A stretch of DNA of 64,000 nt from Phenylobacterium sp. (GTDB taxonomy: Bacteria > Pseudomonadota > Alphaproteobacteria > Caulobacterales > Caulobacteraceae), in the NCBI RefSeq assembly GCF_013911965.1, contig NZ_JACESE010000002.1, positions 62,001 to 126,000 on the forward strand, given 5' to 3'. The notes beneath the pieces were generated by a model, which ran no database searches, was not told where the DNA came from, and worked only from the letters and a program-made list of their open reading frames with translations. A program made the translations under genes and the position numbers. This document shows positions 27,795-35,732 of the stretch, in pieces; position 1 is the stretch's first letter, and each line of letters starts with the position of its first letter.

Positions 27795-28077
27795 TTGTCG
27801 GCTCCTCGACCTTGTCCCTCGGCCTGGATAACGCCCGATGGCCCGTGCGGCTCCGCCGACGGCGCCGAAGGCCGCGCCCCGGAAGTGCGGGCGCGATTAA
27901 CGGAACCAACACAAAGGTTTCGCGCCAGTAACAAGCGCGACGACTGCCAGGATGTCGCATGAACTGCGGTTGTTTTGCGGTTTAACCATATGTTCAGTTG
28001 ATCACGACTTTTCTTGCCTCATGGATAGCGGCGCGAGCCCCAGAAGGGGGAGCCGCTGGCGAAGGGGACGAAGAGTC

Positions 28078-28353
28078 ATGATTGGCAATCTGGCGATCGG
28101 AAGCGCGGAAGGCCTTCCTCTGCCTGGTCCGGACGCGAGCGGCGACGAGCTGTTCCGCCTGGGCATGCTGTACTCCACCGGTCAGGGCGGCGCGCCGCTG
28201 GACTATGTTTCGGCGCACATGCTGTTCAACCTGGCCGCCATGCGCGGTTCGGTGGAGGCCAAGATCTACCGCAAGGAGCTCTCGCAGGAGATGGCTTCCG
28301 AAGAAGTGGCCGAAGCTCAGCGCGCGGCCCGCGAGTGGCTCGCCCAGGGCTGA
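28078..28353 (+). CDS. Small Sel1-repeat-like protein
   Basis: 91 residues. GDELFRLGMLYSTGQGGAPLDYVSAHMLFNLAAMRG is a Sel1-like repeat; a second helix pair (AKIYRKELSQEMASEEVAEAQ) follows. No signal peptide at this start, chosen for AAGGGGACGAAGAGTC ahead of the ATG. The frame is open further upstream without support. Sel1-like proteins act as protein-protein adaptors; the partner is unknown. It converges on hfsD across a strong hairpin, and 283 AT-richer bases lie upstream. Confidence 0.72.
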   Translation: MIGNLAIGSAEGLPLPGPDASGDELFRLGMLYSTGQGGAPLDYVSAHMLFNLAAMRGSVEAKIYRKELSQEMASEEVAEAQRAAREWLAQG

Positions 28354-28399
28354 GCCCCCGGGCCTGACGACGGCGCTTCCCGCCTGCGGCCCGGGGGCT
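28353..28399. terminator. Long GC hairpin between Sel1-like gene and hfsD
   Basis: AGCCCCCGGGCC/GGCCCGGGGGCT form a perfect 12-bp stem around a 23-base loop. There is no T-tract, so termination by this element is likely but not classic. It lies between convergent genes. Confidence 0.45.
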
Positions 28400-28418
28400 G
28401 CGGGCGCGCCTTGGCGTC

Positions 28419-29177
28419 TCAGTTCGCCTGCTGTTCGTTCAGCGCATAGCTGAAGCCGAACTGGATCGGCGAGAGGTCGCGGAAGTACTGCTGGACGAAC
28501 AGCCCGGCGTTGGCCACGCCGCTGCGTGGCACATAGACGATGTCGAATCGGCGCAGGGGCACCAGGTCCGTCGTCGGATCGCGCAATCCCCGCAACAGGT
28601 CCACCGAGCGCATCATGCCGCGGCCTTCGGCGCCTCGCCGCAGGATGATCACCTTGCTGCGGTCGGCCGTCGTGCGGAAGCCCCCCGCCTGGATCACGGC
28701 GCGCAGGGCGTCGGCGTCGCCGGCCATGTCGTAGATTCCGGGCTGGCCGACTTCCCCGCCCACGAACACCTTGAGCGGCGCGGCCTTGGGGGTGACGAAG
28801 GCGTCCGGCCGCAGCAGGTGTGCGCCATAGGCCTGCGACAGGGCCGCCTCGAGCTCCAGGGTCGTCCGGTCGGCGGCCATGATCGGCGGAATCAGCGGAA
28901 CCGTGATGCGCCCGTCCGGCTGAACCGTCACGGTCTTGTTCAGCTCCGGCGCCGAGGGCACCGTCACCTCGAGTTCGTCGCCCGGATAGAAGCGGTAGGG
29001 CGGCTCGAAGTCCGTCCATTGCGCGTAGGGAATGTCGGCGAAACCCGGGCCGCGGGGCGGAGGTTCGCCCAGGCCGACGAGGCTCGCCCCGGGCAGGGCG
29101 CGAGGCGCCCCGCAACCGGCGACGCAAAGGGCCAGGACGAGGCTGTAGACGGCGGTCGAGCGGCGGCGCATCAGCAT
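28419..29177 (-). CDS. hfsD: Holdfast polysaccharide export lipoprotein (Wza-like) HfsD
   Basis: 252-residue outer-membrane export channel. Lipoprotein signal ending LCVAGC puts the acylated Cys at 22. The polysaccharide-export domain (YRFYPGDELEVTVPSAPELN, VQPDGRITVPLI) and an SLBB domain (KVFVGGEVGQPGIYDM) follow. Divergent from hfsA across 90 bases. Assigned as HfsD from its place next to HfsA, HfsB and HfsC; by domain it is a Wza/GfcE-type exporter. A second ATG two codons in is an alternative start. Confidence 0.88.
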   Translation of the reverse strand: MLMRRRSTAVYSLVLALCVAGCGAPRALPGASLVGLGEPPPRGPGFADIPYAQWTDFEPPYRFYPGDELEVTVPSAPELNKTVTVQPDGRITVPLIPPIMAADRTTLELEAALSQAYGAHLLRPDAFVTPKAAPLKVFVGGEVGQPGIYDMAGDADALRAVIQAGGFRTTADRSKVIILRRGAEGRGMMRSVDLLRGLRDPTTDLVPLRRFDIVYVPRSGVANAGLFVQQYFRDLSPIQFGFSYALNEQQAN

Positions 29178-29200
29178 GTCGCCAGGGTTAACAGGAATGG

Positions 29201-29215
29201 GTAACGAAGTCTTAA
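29201..29215. promoter_or_regulatory. CtrA-like box between hfsD and hfsA
   Basis: On the minus strand: TTAA, seven bases, TTAC (then CC), seven of eight matches to TTAA-N7-TTAA. It lies in the 90-base divergent gap. A CcrM-type GATTC site at 29260-29264 is close to the hfsA start. Assignment is by consensus only. Confidence 0.35.
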
Positions 29216-29267
29216 GCGCACGCCCGCAAGGGTCCGGCTGAGCACGTTGGGGGCAGTTGGATTCGTG

Positions 29268-30773
29268 ATGGCCACGCCGGGCGCCTGGACACAGAGACCG
29301 CACGATCCAGCCCCGCACAGCGGCGATTGGGCGGCGCGACCGCGCTATGCGCCCTCGGACTTCGTGACCCTGCTGTGGCGCGAGCGGTTCCTGATGCTGG
29401 CCGTCTTCCTGGTGCTCTTCGTGCTCGGCGCGGCGGCGGCCTTCTCGCTCAAGACCAGCTATCCGGCCCAGTCGAGCATTCTCGTCCGCCTCGGCCAGGA
29501 ATACGTCTACGAGCCGCGGGCGGGCGACGCGGGGCGCGGCGCCGTGCCCGACTCCGATCAGGTCATTCAGGCCGAGACCGAGATCCTCGGCTCGGCGGAG
29601 CTCAAGCAGCGCGTCATCGACCGGCTGGGCCTGACGCGCATCTATCCGAAGCTCGCCAAGAAGTACGTGGTGGCCGACGCCGCCGAGAAGCGGGTGATCC
29701 TGAGCCAGGCGATCCGGGCCATGGAGGCGGGCCTGAAGATCGGCACGGCGCCGGACACGCCGATCGTGCGCCTGAGCTTCGAGCACGAGGATCCGCAGAC
29801 CGCGGCCCTGGTGCTGAATACGCTGCTGGAGGAGTACCTGGTCTTCCGGCGCAACGTCCTGGTGGGGTCGACCACGCCGGCGCTGGAGGAGCAGCGCGAG
29901 GCTTTCGAGACGCGCCTGGCCCAGGCCGATCAGGCCTATGAGGACTTCCTGACCAGCAACCGCATCGGGGATTTCGTGGCCGAGAAGGCCGCGCTCGCCC
30001 AACTGCAGGCCCAGATCGAGCAGCAGAAGTACCAGACGGAAGCCCAGCTGCAGGACCGCATCGGGCGGCTGACCGTGCTGGAGAACCAGATGGGGCAGGT
30101 CTCGCAGGAGGTCGGCCTCTATCGCGACGTCAACAACGCCGCCAACGACAAGCTCATGCAGCTGAAGCTGCAGCGCGAGGACCTGCTCTCGCGCTACCGG
30201 TCCGACGCCCAGCCCGTGCGAGAGCTCGACAACCAGATCGCCCGGCTGGAACAGGGGATCGCTGAGGGCCGCGCCGCCGGCGACGGCGCCAAGCGTATCG
30301 GCATCAATCCGGTCTGGCAGACCCTGCAGACCGAGAAGATCCAGCTGCAGGCCGAGGTGGCCGCCCTGCGCCAGAGCCAGGAGGCCCTGGCCGATCAGCT
30401 TCGCCAGCTTCTCGATCGCCGGCTCAGGCTGGCCGAACTGGAGCCCCGCTTCCAGGCGCTCAGCCTCGACCGCGACGTGCTGCAGGCCAATGTGCGCGAC
30501 TTCGCCGTCAAGGAAGAGCAGAACCGCGCCGCCCGCGAGATCGCCGCGGCCTCGAACGACAATATCCGCATCGTCCAGCGCGCGGTGCCGCCGACCAAGG
30601 GCAAGAGCCTGAAGAAGCCGGTGTTCGTCCTGGCCTTCCTCTTCGCCGGCTTCACGGCCCTCTGCGCGGGACTGCTGCGCATGTTCCTGCGTCCGGGCCT
30701 GCCGACGCCGCAGTCGGCCTCGCGCACGCTTGACCTGCCGGTGCTCGGTTCGGCGCGCCTGAAGGCCGCCTGA
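29268..30773 (+). CDS. hfsA: Holdfast polysaccharide co-polymerase HfsA (Wzz-like)
   Basis: 501-residue inner-membrane chain-length/assembly protein. First membrane span at about 41-61, a large periplasmic coiled-coil region (about 190-445, rich in Gln and Glu heptads), and a second span near 460-482 (VFVLAFLFAGFTALCAGLL). No C-terminal kinase domain; hfsB follows as a separate gene. The start was set at MATPGAWT rather than an upstream TTG. With HfsB and HfsD it would form the trans-envelope holdfast export complex. Confidence 0.9.
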   Translation: MATPGAWTQRPHDPAPHSGDWAARPRYAPSDFVTLLWRERFLMLAVFLVLFVLGAAAAFSLKTSYPAQSSILVRLGQEYVYEPRAGDAGRGAVPDSDQVIQAETEILGSAELKQRVIDRLGLTRIYPKLAKKYVVADAAEKRVILSQAIRAMEAGLKIGTAPDTPIVRLSFEHEDPQTAALVLNTLLEEYLVFRRNVLVGSTTPALEEQREAFETRLAQADQAYEDFLTSNRIGDFVAEKAALAQLQAQIEQQKYQTEAQLQDRIGRLTVLENQMGQVSQEVGLYRDVNNAANDKLMQLKLQREDLLSRYRSDAQPVRELDNQIARLEQGIAEGRAAGDGAKRIGINPVWQTLQTEKIQLQAEVAALRQSQEALADQLRQLLDRRLRLAELEPRFQALSLDRDVLQANVRDFAVKEEQNRAAREIAAASNDNIRIVQRAVPPTKGKSLKKPVFVLAFLFAGFTALCAGLLRMFLRPGLPTPQSASRTLDLPVLGSARLKAA

Positions 30774-30843
30774 CTCTGTGGGCCGTCGCTACAACCTCGG
30801 TTTGGGCTAACGTCGCCCAGGTGAGTGCGCGGCGATTCGAGCA

Positions 30844-31545
30844 ATGGTGAACCTCAACGCCGAAATGGCCGAGCTGTGGGCGTCCCTGGGAGCGCCGGCG
30901 GCCGGCCGCGCGCGCGTCATCCAGTTCGTCTCGGCCCGGCGCGGGGAGGGGACCTCGACGGTCGCGCGCGAACTCGCCTTCTTCGCCGCCCGGCGCGCCG
31001 GACGATCGGTCTGGCTGGTCGATCTGGATCTACTGTCCTCGCCCCAGCACGCCGCCATCGCCGAGGAGAGCGAGCGCTACGGCCTGCTGGGCCAGCCGGC
31101 GGCCGCCAGCCCCGATGGCTCGATCTTCTTCGCCGTCAATCCGCCGGCCAAGGGGCCCGACGGCAAGCCCTGGCCCGACGCCCGGTTCCTGGCCGCCCAT
31201 CGGGTCGGCGCGGCGCGCTGGTGGGTGACGCGGTTCCGCCGCGAGGCCCTGCGCGGCCGCCAGGCGGTCCATATCGTCGGCGAGGGCGACTACTGGAACG
31301 GCCTGCGCCGGTTCGCCGACCTGATCATCGTCGACTGCCCGTCCGCCGACCGCTCGCAGGCGGCGATGACCGTGGCGCCCTTCATGGACCAGACCGTGCT
31401 GGTCGTCGCCGCCGACGAGCCCGACGTCCGTGCGCCGGCCCTCCTGCGCGATTCCCTGGTCGGAGCTGGCGCGGACGTGGCGGGCCTGTTCTTCAACCGC
31501 GCCACGGTGGAGCCGCCGCCCATCGTGCGCGGCCTGATGCCGTGA
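30844..31545 (+). CDS. hfsB: HfsB, BY-kinase-like ATPase with altered P-loop
   Basis: 233 residues in the tyrosine-autokinase/MinD fold. The Walker A loop reads SARRGEGTSTVA (30-41): the invariant Lys of GEGKST is Thr37. Walker A' LVDLDLL (D60, D62) and IIVDCPS are retained. There is no C-terminal Tyr cluster. It is probably a cytoplasmic partner of HfsA, perhaps without kinase activity. It lies 70 bases after hfsA; the GTGA overlap couples hfsC. Related alphaproteobacterial proteins may share the GTST loop, so this may be a clade feature. Confidence 0.85.
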   Translation: MVNLNAEMAELWASLGAPAAGRARVIQFVSARRGEGTSTVARELAFFAARRAGRSVWLVDLDLLSSPQHAAIAEESERYGLLGQPAAASPDGSIFFAVNPPAKGPDGKPWPDARFLAAHRVGAARWWVTRFRREALRGRQAVHIVGEGDYWNGLRRFADLIIVDCPSADRSQAAMTVAPFMDQTVLVVAADEPDVRAPALLRDSLVGAGADVAGLFFNRATVEPPPIVRGLMP

Positions 31546-32810
31546 CCCCGGCCGGCTACGCGTATGGTTCTCCCCCCGCGCCCCTGACCGCCTGGCGCCT
31601 GCTCCTCGTCGGCGCGGCGGTCTTTCTGCTGCTGGTCTTCAGCCAGGCCTGGGTCTTCCCCCTGATGGGCGAGCAGGCGAGCGCGGCCGAGGGCGGCCTG
31701 ATCCGCGTCCTCTATCTGCCGGCCTACGCCGCCGCCTTCCTGCTCTTCGCCGCCGCCCCGGGCGCGACCCTGCAGGCCCTGCTGCGGCAGCCCTTCCTGA
31801 TCGCCCTGATGTTGATCGTCGCGGCCTCGACCCTGTGGTCCATCGCGCCCGACCAGACCCTGCGCCGCGTCTTCGCCGCCTATTGCTCGGCCCTTGGCGG
31901 GGTCGTGCTCGCCTCGCGCTTCCGGTGGCCGGAGCTGGCCGAGGTGATCGCCGGCAGTTTCGCAGCGCTCGCCGTCATCGCCTTCGTCGTGCCCATCGTC
32001 ATGCCGTCGATCGGGATCATGCAGGAGATCTTCCCCGGCGCCTGGCGCGGGGTCTGGCCGGAGAAGAACGCCCTTGGCGGCAACATGGCGCTGGGCTTCG
32101 CCGCCATGGGGGCGGCGGCCGCGCTCAACCCCCGCCGACGCCTCCTCTGGTGGGGATTCATGGCGCTGGCCCTGCTGCTCACGCTCCTTTCCACCTCTAA
32201 GACATCCCTCGTCGCCCTGGTCATGGGCCTGGGCGGCCTCGTCCTCGTGGCCATCATGCGCCGGGGACCGGCCACCCGGATCGCCGTCGTCTGGCTGGCC
32301 GTGCTCGGGGTGGGGATGGTGGCCGGCGTGATGCTGCTGGCCGCCGATCTGTTCTTCGAGGTGCTGGGCAAGGACGCCACGCTCACCGGCCGGACCAAGA
32401 TCTGGGCTGCGGCCATGACCCAGATCGAGCAGCGGCCCTGGACCGGCTACGGCTACGGCGTGGTGTGGGACGATCTCGGTCCCTGGGCGCCGCTCGCCAG
32501 CATGGTCAAGGAGGCCGGCTTCACGCCCCAGCACGCCCACAACGCCTGGGTGGAGCAGTGGATCGGAATGGGCCTGCTGGGCCTGGCCGCCTTCGCCCTG
32601 TTCTATGCGCAGACGCTGTTCCTCGCCCTGCTGGCCCTCTTCCGCGACAGGGGCGCCTATCTCGCCGTCCCCTTCCTCATCGTCTACAGCCTGATGAGTA
32701 TCACCGAGAGCGTGGCGGTCACCTACAACGACTTCCGCTGGGTGCTGTTCGTGACCATCGCGGTCAAGCTGGCCTGGCCCGATCACGAGGTCGAGCGCCG
32801 TCGCGCTTGA
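31542..32810 (+). CDS. hfsC: Holdfast polysaccharide polymerase HfsC (Wzy-like)
   Basis: 422-residue integral membrane protein of the O-antigen ligase/polymerase family, about 10 spans. Start is the GTG in GTGA, overlapping the hfsB stop. The PF04932-like region has LLSTSKTSLVALVMG, TGRTKIW, GYGYGVVW and HAHNAWVEQWIGMGLLGL, where the periplasmic loop Arg/His residues are typical. It would join repeat units on the periplasmic side after HfsF flips them. Order hfsA-hfsB-hfsC matches Caulobacter. Confidence 0.87.
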   Translation: MTPAGYAYGSPPAPLTAWRLLLVGAAVFLLLVFSQAWVFPLMGEQASAAEGGLIRVLYLPAYAAAFLLFAAAPGATLQALLRQPFLIALMLIVAASTLWSIAPDQTLRRVFAAYCSALGGVVLASRFRWPELAEVIAGSFAALAVIAFVVPIVMPSIGIMQEIFPGAWRGVWPEKNALGGNMALGFAAMGAAAALNPRRRLLWWGFMALALLLTLLSTSKTSLVALVMGLGGLVLVAIMRRGPATRIAVVWLAVLGVGMVAGVMLLAADLFFEVLGKDATLTGRTKIWAAAMTQIEQRPWTGYGYGVVWDDLGPWAPLASMVKEAGFTPQHAHNAWVEQWIGMGLLGLAAFALFYAQTLFLALLALFRDRGAYLAVPFLIVYSLMSITESVAVTYNDFRWVLFVTIAVKLAWPDHEVERRRA

Positions 32811-32977
32811 CGGCGGCCGCGGGCGGGGCGAACCTCCGCCTCTCGAACATCGGCCCGCGACGGAAAGGAGGGTGCGTTCATGACTGTGCTTCACGCCGCC
32901 CCCCTTCGTCGCGCGCGCCAGCAGGGCTGAGACCTTCGGCGGCGCCGCCTGGCCAATCCGTTCGAAGGACTTTCGAT

Positions 32978-34048
32978 TTGCTGTCCTCCTATGGCTGGAC
33001 CGATGAGCTCCAGCACGATTTCGCCCCCTATGCCGACCAGGGGCTGATCCCCGCCCGCGTCGCCGTCCAGCATCGCGCCCGCTACGTCCTGATCGGGGCG
33101 GCCGGGGAATTCTCCGCCGAGGCGTCGGGCCGCTTCCTGCACAACGCCAGCGCCACAGACCTGCCGGTGGTCGGCGACTGGGTGGCCGTCACGCCGCCGC
33201 AGGGCGACGGGGTCGCCATCGTCCAGGCCGTCCTGCCCCGCCGCAGCCAGTTCGTCCGCCGGGCCGCCGGGACGCAGGACAAGCCGCAGGTTGTGGCGGC
33301 CAATTTCGACGTCGTCTTCCTGACCACCGGCCTGGACGCCGACTTCAACCTGCGCCGCATCGAGCGCTATCTCACCGCAGCCTGGCGCACCGGCGCCCAG
33401 CCGGTGGTCGTGCTGACCAAGGCCGATCTCGTCGACGATCCGTCGGAACAGGTCGCCGAGGTCGAGAAGATCGCCGCCGGCGCGCCGGTCCACGCCCTGT
33501 CGTCGCTGACGGGCGAGGGGGTGGAGGCGGTGGCGGGCTATCTCGCGCCCGGCCGCACCGCGGTCCTGCTGGGCATGTCCGGCGTCGGCAAGTCCACCCT
33601 GGTCAACGCCCTGGCCGGCGAGGCGCGTCAGACGGTGGGCGAGGTGCGGGCCGCCGACGGCCGCGGCCGCCACACCACGACCCATCGCGAACTCATCCTC
33701 CTGCCGGGCGGAGGCCTGATCCTCGATACGCCGGGCATGCGGGAACTCGGCCTGTGGGATCCGGGCGAGGAGGCCGCGAGCCAGACCTTCGAGGACATCG
33801 AGGCGCTGGCGCTGCAGTGCCGCTTCCGCAACTGCGCCCATGCCGGCGAACCGGGCTGTGCGGTCCAGGCGGCCATCGCGGCCGGCGACCTCACGCCCGA
33901 GCGACTGGAGAGCTACCGCAAGCTGGAGCGGGAGAGCGCCTATTTCGAGCGCAAGGACGACCCGATGGCGGCGATCGCGCACCGCAAGCTTTGGGCCAGC
34001 CGCGCCAAGGCGAACCGGCGGCGCAAGCGCGCGGAGGACGAGGACTAG
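32978..34048 (+). CDS. rsgA: Ribosome small-subunit maturation GTPase RsgA
   Basis: 356-residue circularly permuted GTPase: OB fold (about 35-105), G4 TKAD (147-150), G1 GMSGVGKST (199-207), G3 DTPG (250-253), and a zinc site CRFRNCAH...C with C281, C286, H288 and C294. RsgA releases RbfA from the 30S subunit. TTG start: GAAGGA lies eight bases before TTG at 32978 and no ATG fits in this frame without upstream nonsense. It is unrelated to holdfast but sits between hfsC and hfsH; its stop interlocks with hfsH in CTAG. Confidence 0.9.
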   Translation: MLSSYGWTDELQHDFAPYADQGLIPARVAVQHRARYVLIGAAGEFSAEASGRFLHNASATDLPVVGDWVAVTPPQGDGVAIVQAVLPRRSQFVRRAAGTQDKPQVVAANFDVVFLTTGLDADFNLRRIERYLTAAWRTGAQPVVVLTKADLVDDPSEQVAEVEKIAAGAPVHALSSLTGEGVEAVAGYLAPGRTAVLLGMSGVGKSTLVNALAGEARQTVGEVRAADGRGRHTTTHRELILLPGGGLILDTPGMRELGLWDPGEEAASQTFEDIEALALQCRFRNCAHAGEPGCAVQAAIAAGDLTPERLESYRKLERESAYFERKDDPMAAIAHRKLWASRAKANRRRKRAEDED

Positions 34049-34812
34049 GCCGCCGGCGCGATCTGCAGCCGTCGCGAGGCCTCGGCGGCGGTGACGATAT
34101 CGAAGCCGTCCGCCTGGGCGCGGTCGATCAGGCGGGCCAGCACCTCCGGCGTGCAGCCATAGGGCGACGGCTCGGGCCGCACGTCGTGGGTGTAGAGGAT
34201 GAGCCAGGCCTTGCGCGCCAGGGCCTCGGCCAGCCAGCGCTCGGCCACGGCCTGGCCGTCCGGCCCCTCTATGCCGACGGCCGGGGTCTGGTTCAGGTCC
34301 GTTCCCGCCGTGATCACGCCGTGGTGCAGGGCGCGCAGGGTGGCGTAGCGGCCGCCCAGGGCCGCCTTGGGGGCGGGCGCGACGTCGCCGTAGGGATAGG
34401 CGAAGTTGCGGATGGGGCCGGCGCGCCAACTGGAAAGCGTCTCGACATTGCGCGCCGCGTCGAGGCTGGCGGTCCGCCCGTCCGCCCGTCCGCAGTCGAG
34501 GTGGGAATAGGTGTGGCAGGCGATCTCGTGTCCGGCTTCGGCCAGCCGCCGGTAGTCGGCCGCCTCGGCGAACGGACCCATATGACCCTCGTCGCCCGCC
34601 AGGCCCGCCGAGACGTAGAAGACGCCGCGCGCGCCGCAGGCCTCGAGCAGGCGGGCGCCGGTCTCCGCCGCGCTGCGGGGCGCGTCGTCGAAGCTGAAGG
34701 TGACCATCGGCCGGTCCGGCGCCACGGCCAGCGGGCGCCGGTGCATGAGCCGCACGGCGCGGCGGCGCACCTTCCCCTTGAGGCTGCGGTCGGGCTGGTA
34801 GGGCTGGTCCAT
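34045..34812 (-). CDS. hfsH: Holdfast polysaccharide deacetylase HfsH
   Basis: 255-residue NodB-homology deacetylase. Motif 1 TFSFDDAP (38-45), the metal motif H100-TYS-H104, motif 3 FAYPYGD and motif 4 ILYTHDV are intact, so it should be active on N-acetylglucosamine. In Caulobacter, HfsH deacetylation is required for holdfast cohesion and adhesion. No signal peptide, so it is probably cytoplasmic and acts on the lipid-linked intermediate. TGATG overlap with hfsG. Last gene of hfsEFGH. Confidence 0.9.
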   Translation of the reverse strand: MDQPYQPDRSLKGKVRRRAVRLMHRRPLAVAPDRPMVTFSFDDAPRSAAETGARLLEACGARGVFYVSAGLAGDEGHMGPFAEAADYRRLAEAGHEIACHTYSHLDCGRADGRTASLDAARNVETLSSWRAGPIRNFAYPYGDVAPAPKAALGGRYATLRALHHGVITAGTDLNQTPAVGIEGPDGQAVAERWLAEALARKAWLILYTHDVRPEPSPYGCTPEVLARLIDRAQADGFDIVTAAEASRRLQIAPAA

Positions 34813-35732
34813 CAGACGGCCTCCGCATAGAGGGCGGCGCGATAGAGGCGCATGGCGAAGGCGCGGCTCCGCACCGGCGCCAGCTCGGCGAGCGCATAGG
34901 CCTTGATGAGCGGCCGCCACAGGCGGCGCAGGGGCGCGCGCTTCAGGAGCTTGGCGGCGCGATAGCTGGGATAGGCGCTGACCACCTCGCGATGGGCCGC
35001 CACCACCCGGGCGAAGTTGGCCGCCGACTGCTCGTACTTGGCCGCGATCACCGGAGCGGGATCGAGGCCAAGGTGGGTGGCGGTGTTGTCGATATGCCGG
35101 ATCGGCCAGCGGCGGGCGACGCGCATGCCCCACTCCACATCCTCCCAGCCCCAGCCGGCGAAGCCCTCGTCGAAGGCTTCGGCGGCGAAGACGTCGCGCC
35201 GCACGAGAAGGTTGGAGGTGAAGACGTGCTTCTCGGGGTTCAGCGCGCGGACCTCGGCCGGCAGGCAGTCGCTGTGGCCGGCCATGGCGCGGTGCAGGGC
35301 GTGATCGCGGCGCGGCGGCGCCTGGTCGAGGGAGAAGCCGCCGAAGGCGACGGCCGGATTCTCCTGGTCGATCAGGGCAAGCCAGGTTGAGAGGAAGCTT
35401 GAACTGTCCGGCGCCATGTCGCTGTCGAGGAACAGGAAGTGGCCGGCGCGGGCATGGGAGACCAGACGGTTGCGCCCGCGCGCGCGGCCCTCGTTCTTCG
35501 CCAGGGTGACGAGGCGGGCGGGCAGGGGCGAACGGTCGAGGGCCGAGCGGACGCGGGCGGTGAGGTCCGGATCGGCGGTGCCGTCGTCGAGCACGACGAC
35601 CTCGGCCGCCATCGGCTCACGCGCCAGAAGGTCGAGGAGCAGGCAGGGGTCGTCCCCCTTGAAGGGGACCAGCACCGACAGGCGCGGGGCGGCGCCGGCC
35701 CAGGCGCCGTTGTCGAACAGGGTCTCGCTCAT
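34812..35732 (-). CDS. hfsG: Holdfast glycosyltransferase HfsG (GT2)
   Basis: 306 residues. A GT-A fold: VLVPFKGDD start, VVLDDGTADP, the metal-binding FLDSDMAP (DxD-like) and the acceptor-site GWGWEDVEWGMR with the catalytic acid. It adds N-acetylglucosamine or related sugar to the growing lipid-linked unit in the Caulobacter model. Start is the ATG of an ATGA overlap with hfsF. The open frame extends upstream inside hfsF and is ignored. Confidence 0.88.
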   Translation of the reverse strand: MSETLFDNGAWAGAAPRLSVLVPFKGDDPCLLLDLLAREPMAAEVVVLDDGTADPDLTARVRSALDRSPLPARLVTLAKNEGRARGRNRLVSHARAGHFLFLDSDMAPDSSSFLSTWLALIDQENPAVAFGGFSLDQAPPRRDHALHRAMAGHSDCLPAEVRALNPEKHVFTSNLLVRRDVFAAEAFDEGFAGWGWEDVEWGMRVARRWPIRHIDNTATHLGLDPAPVIAAKYEQSAANFARVVAAHREVVSAYPSYRAAKLLKRAPLRRLWRPLIKAYALAELAPVRSRAFAMRLYRAALYAEAV

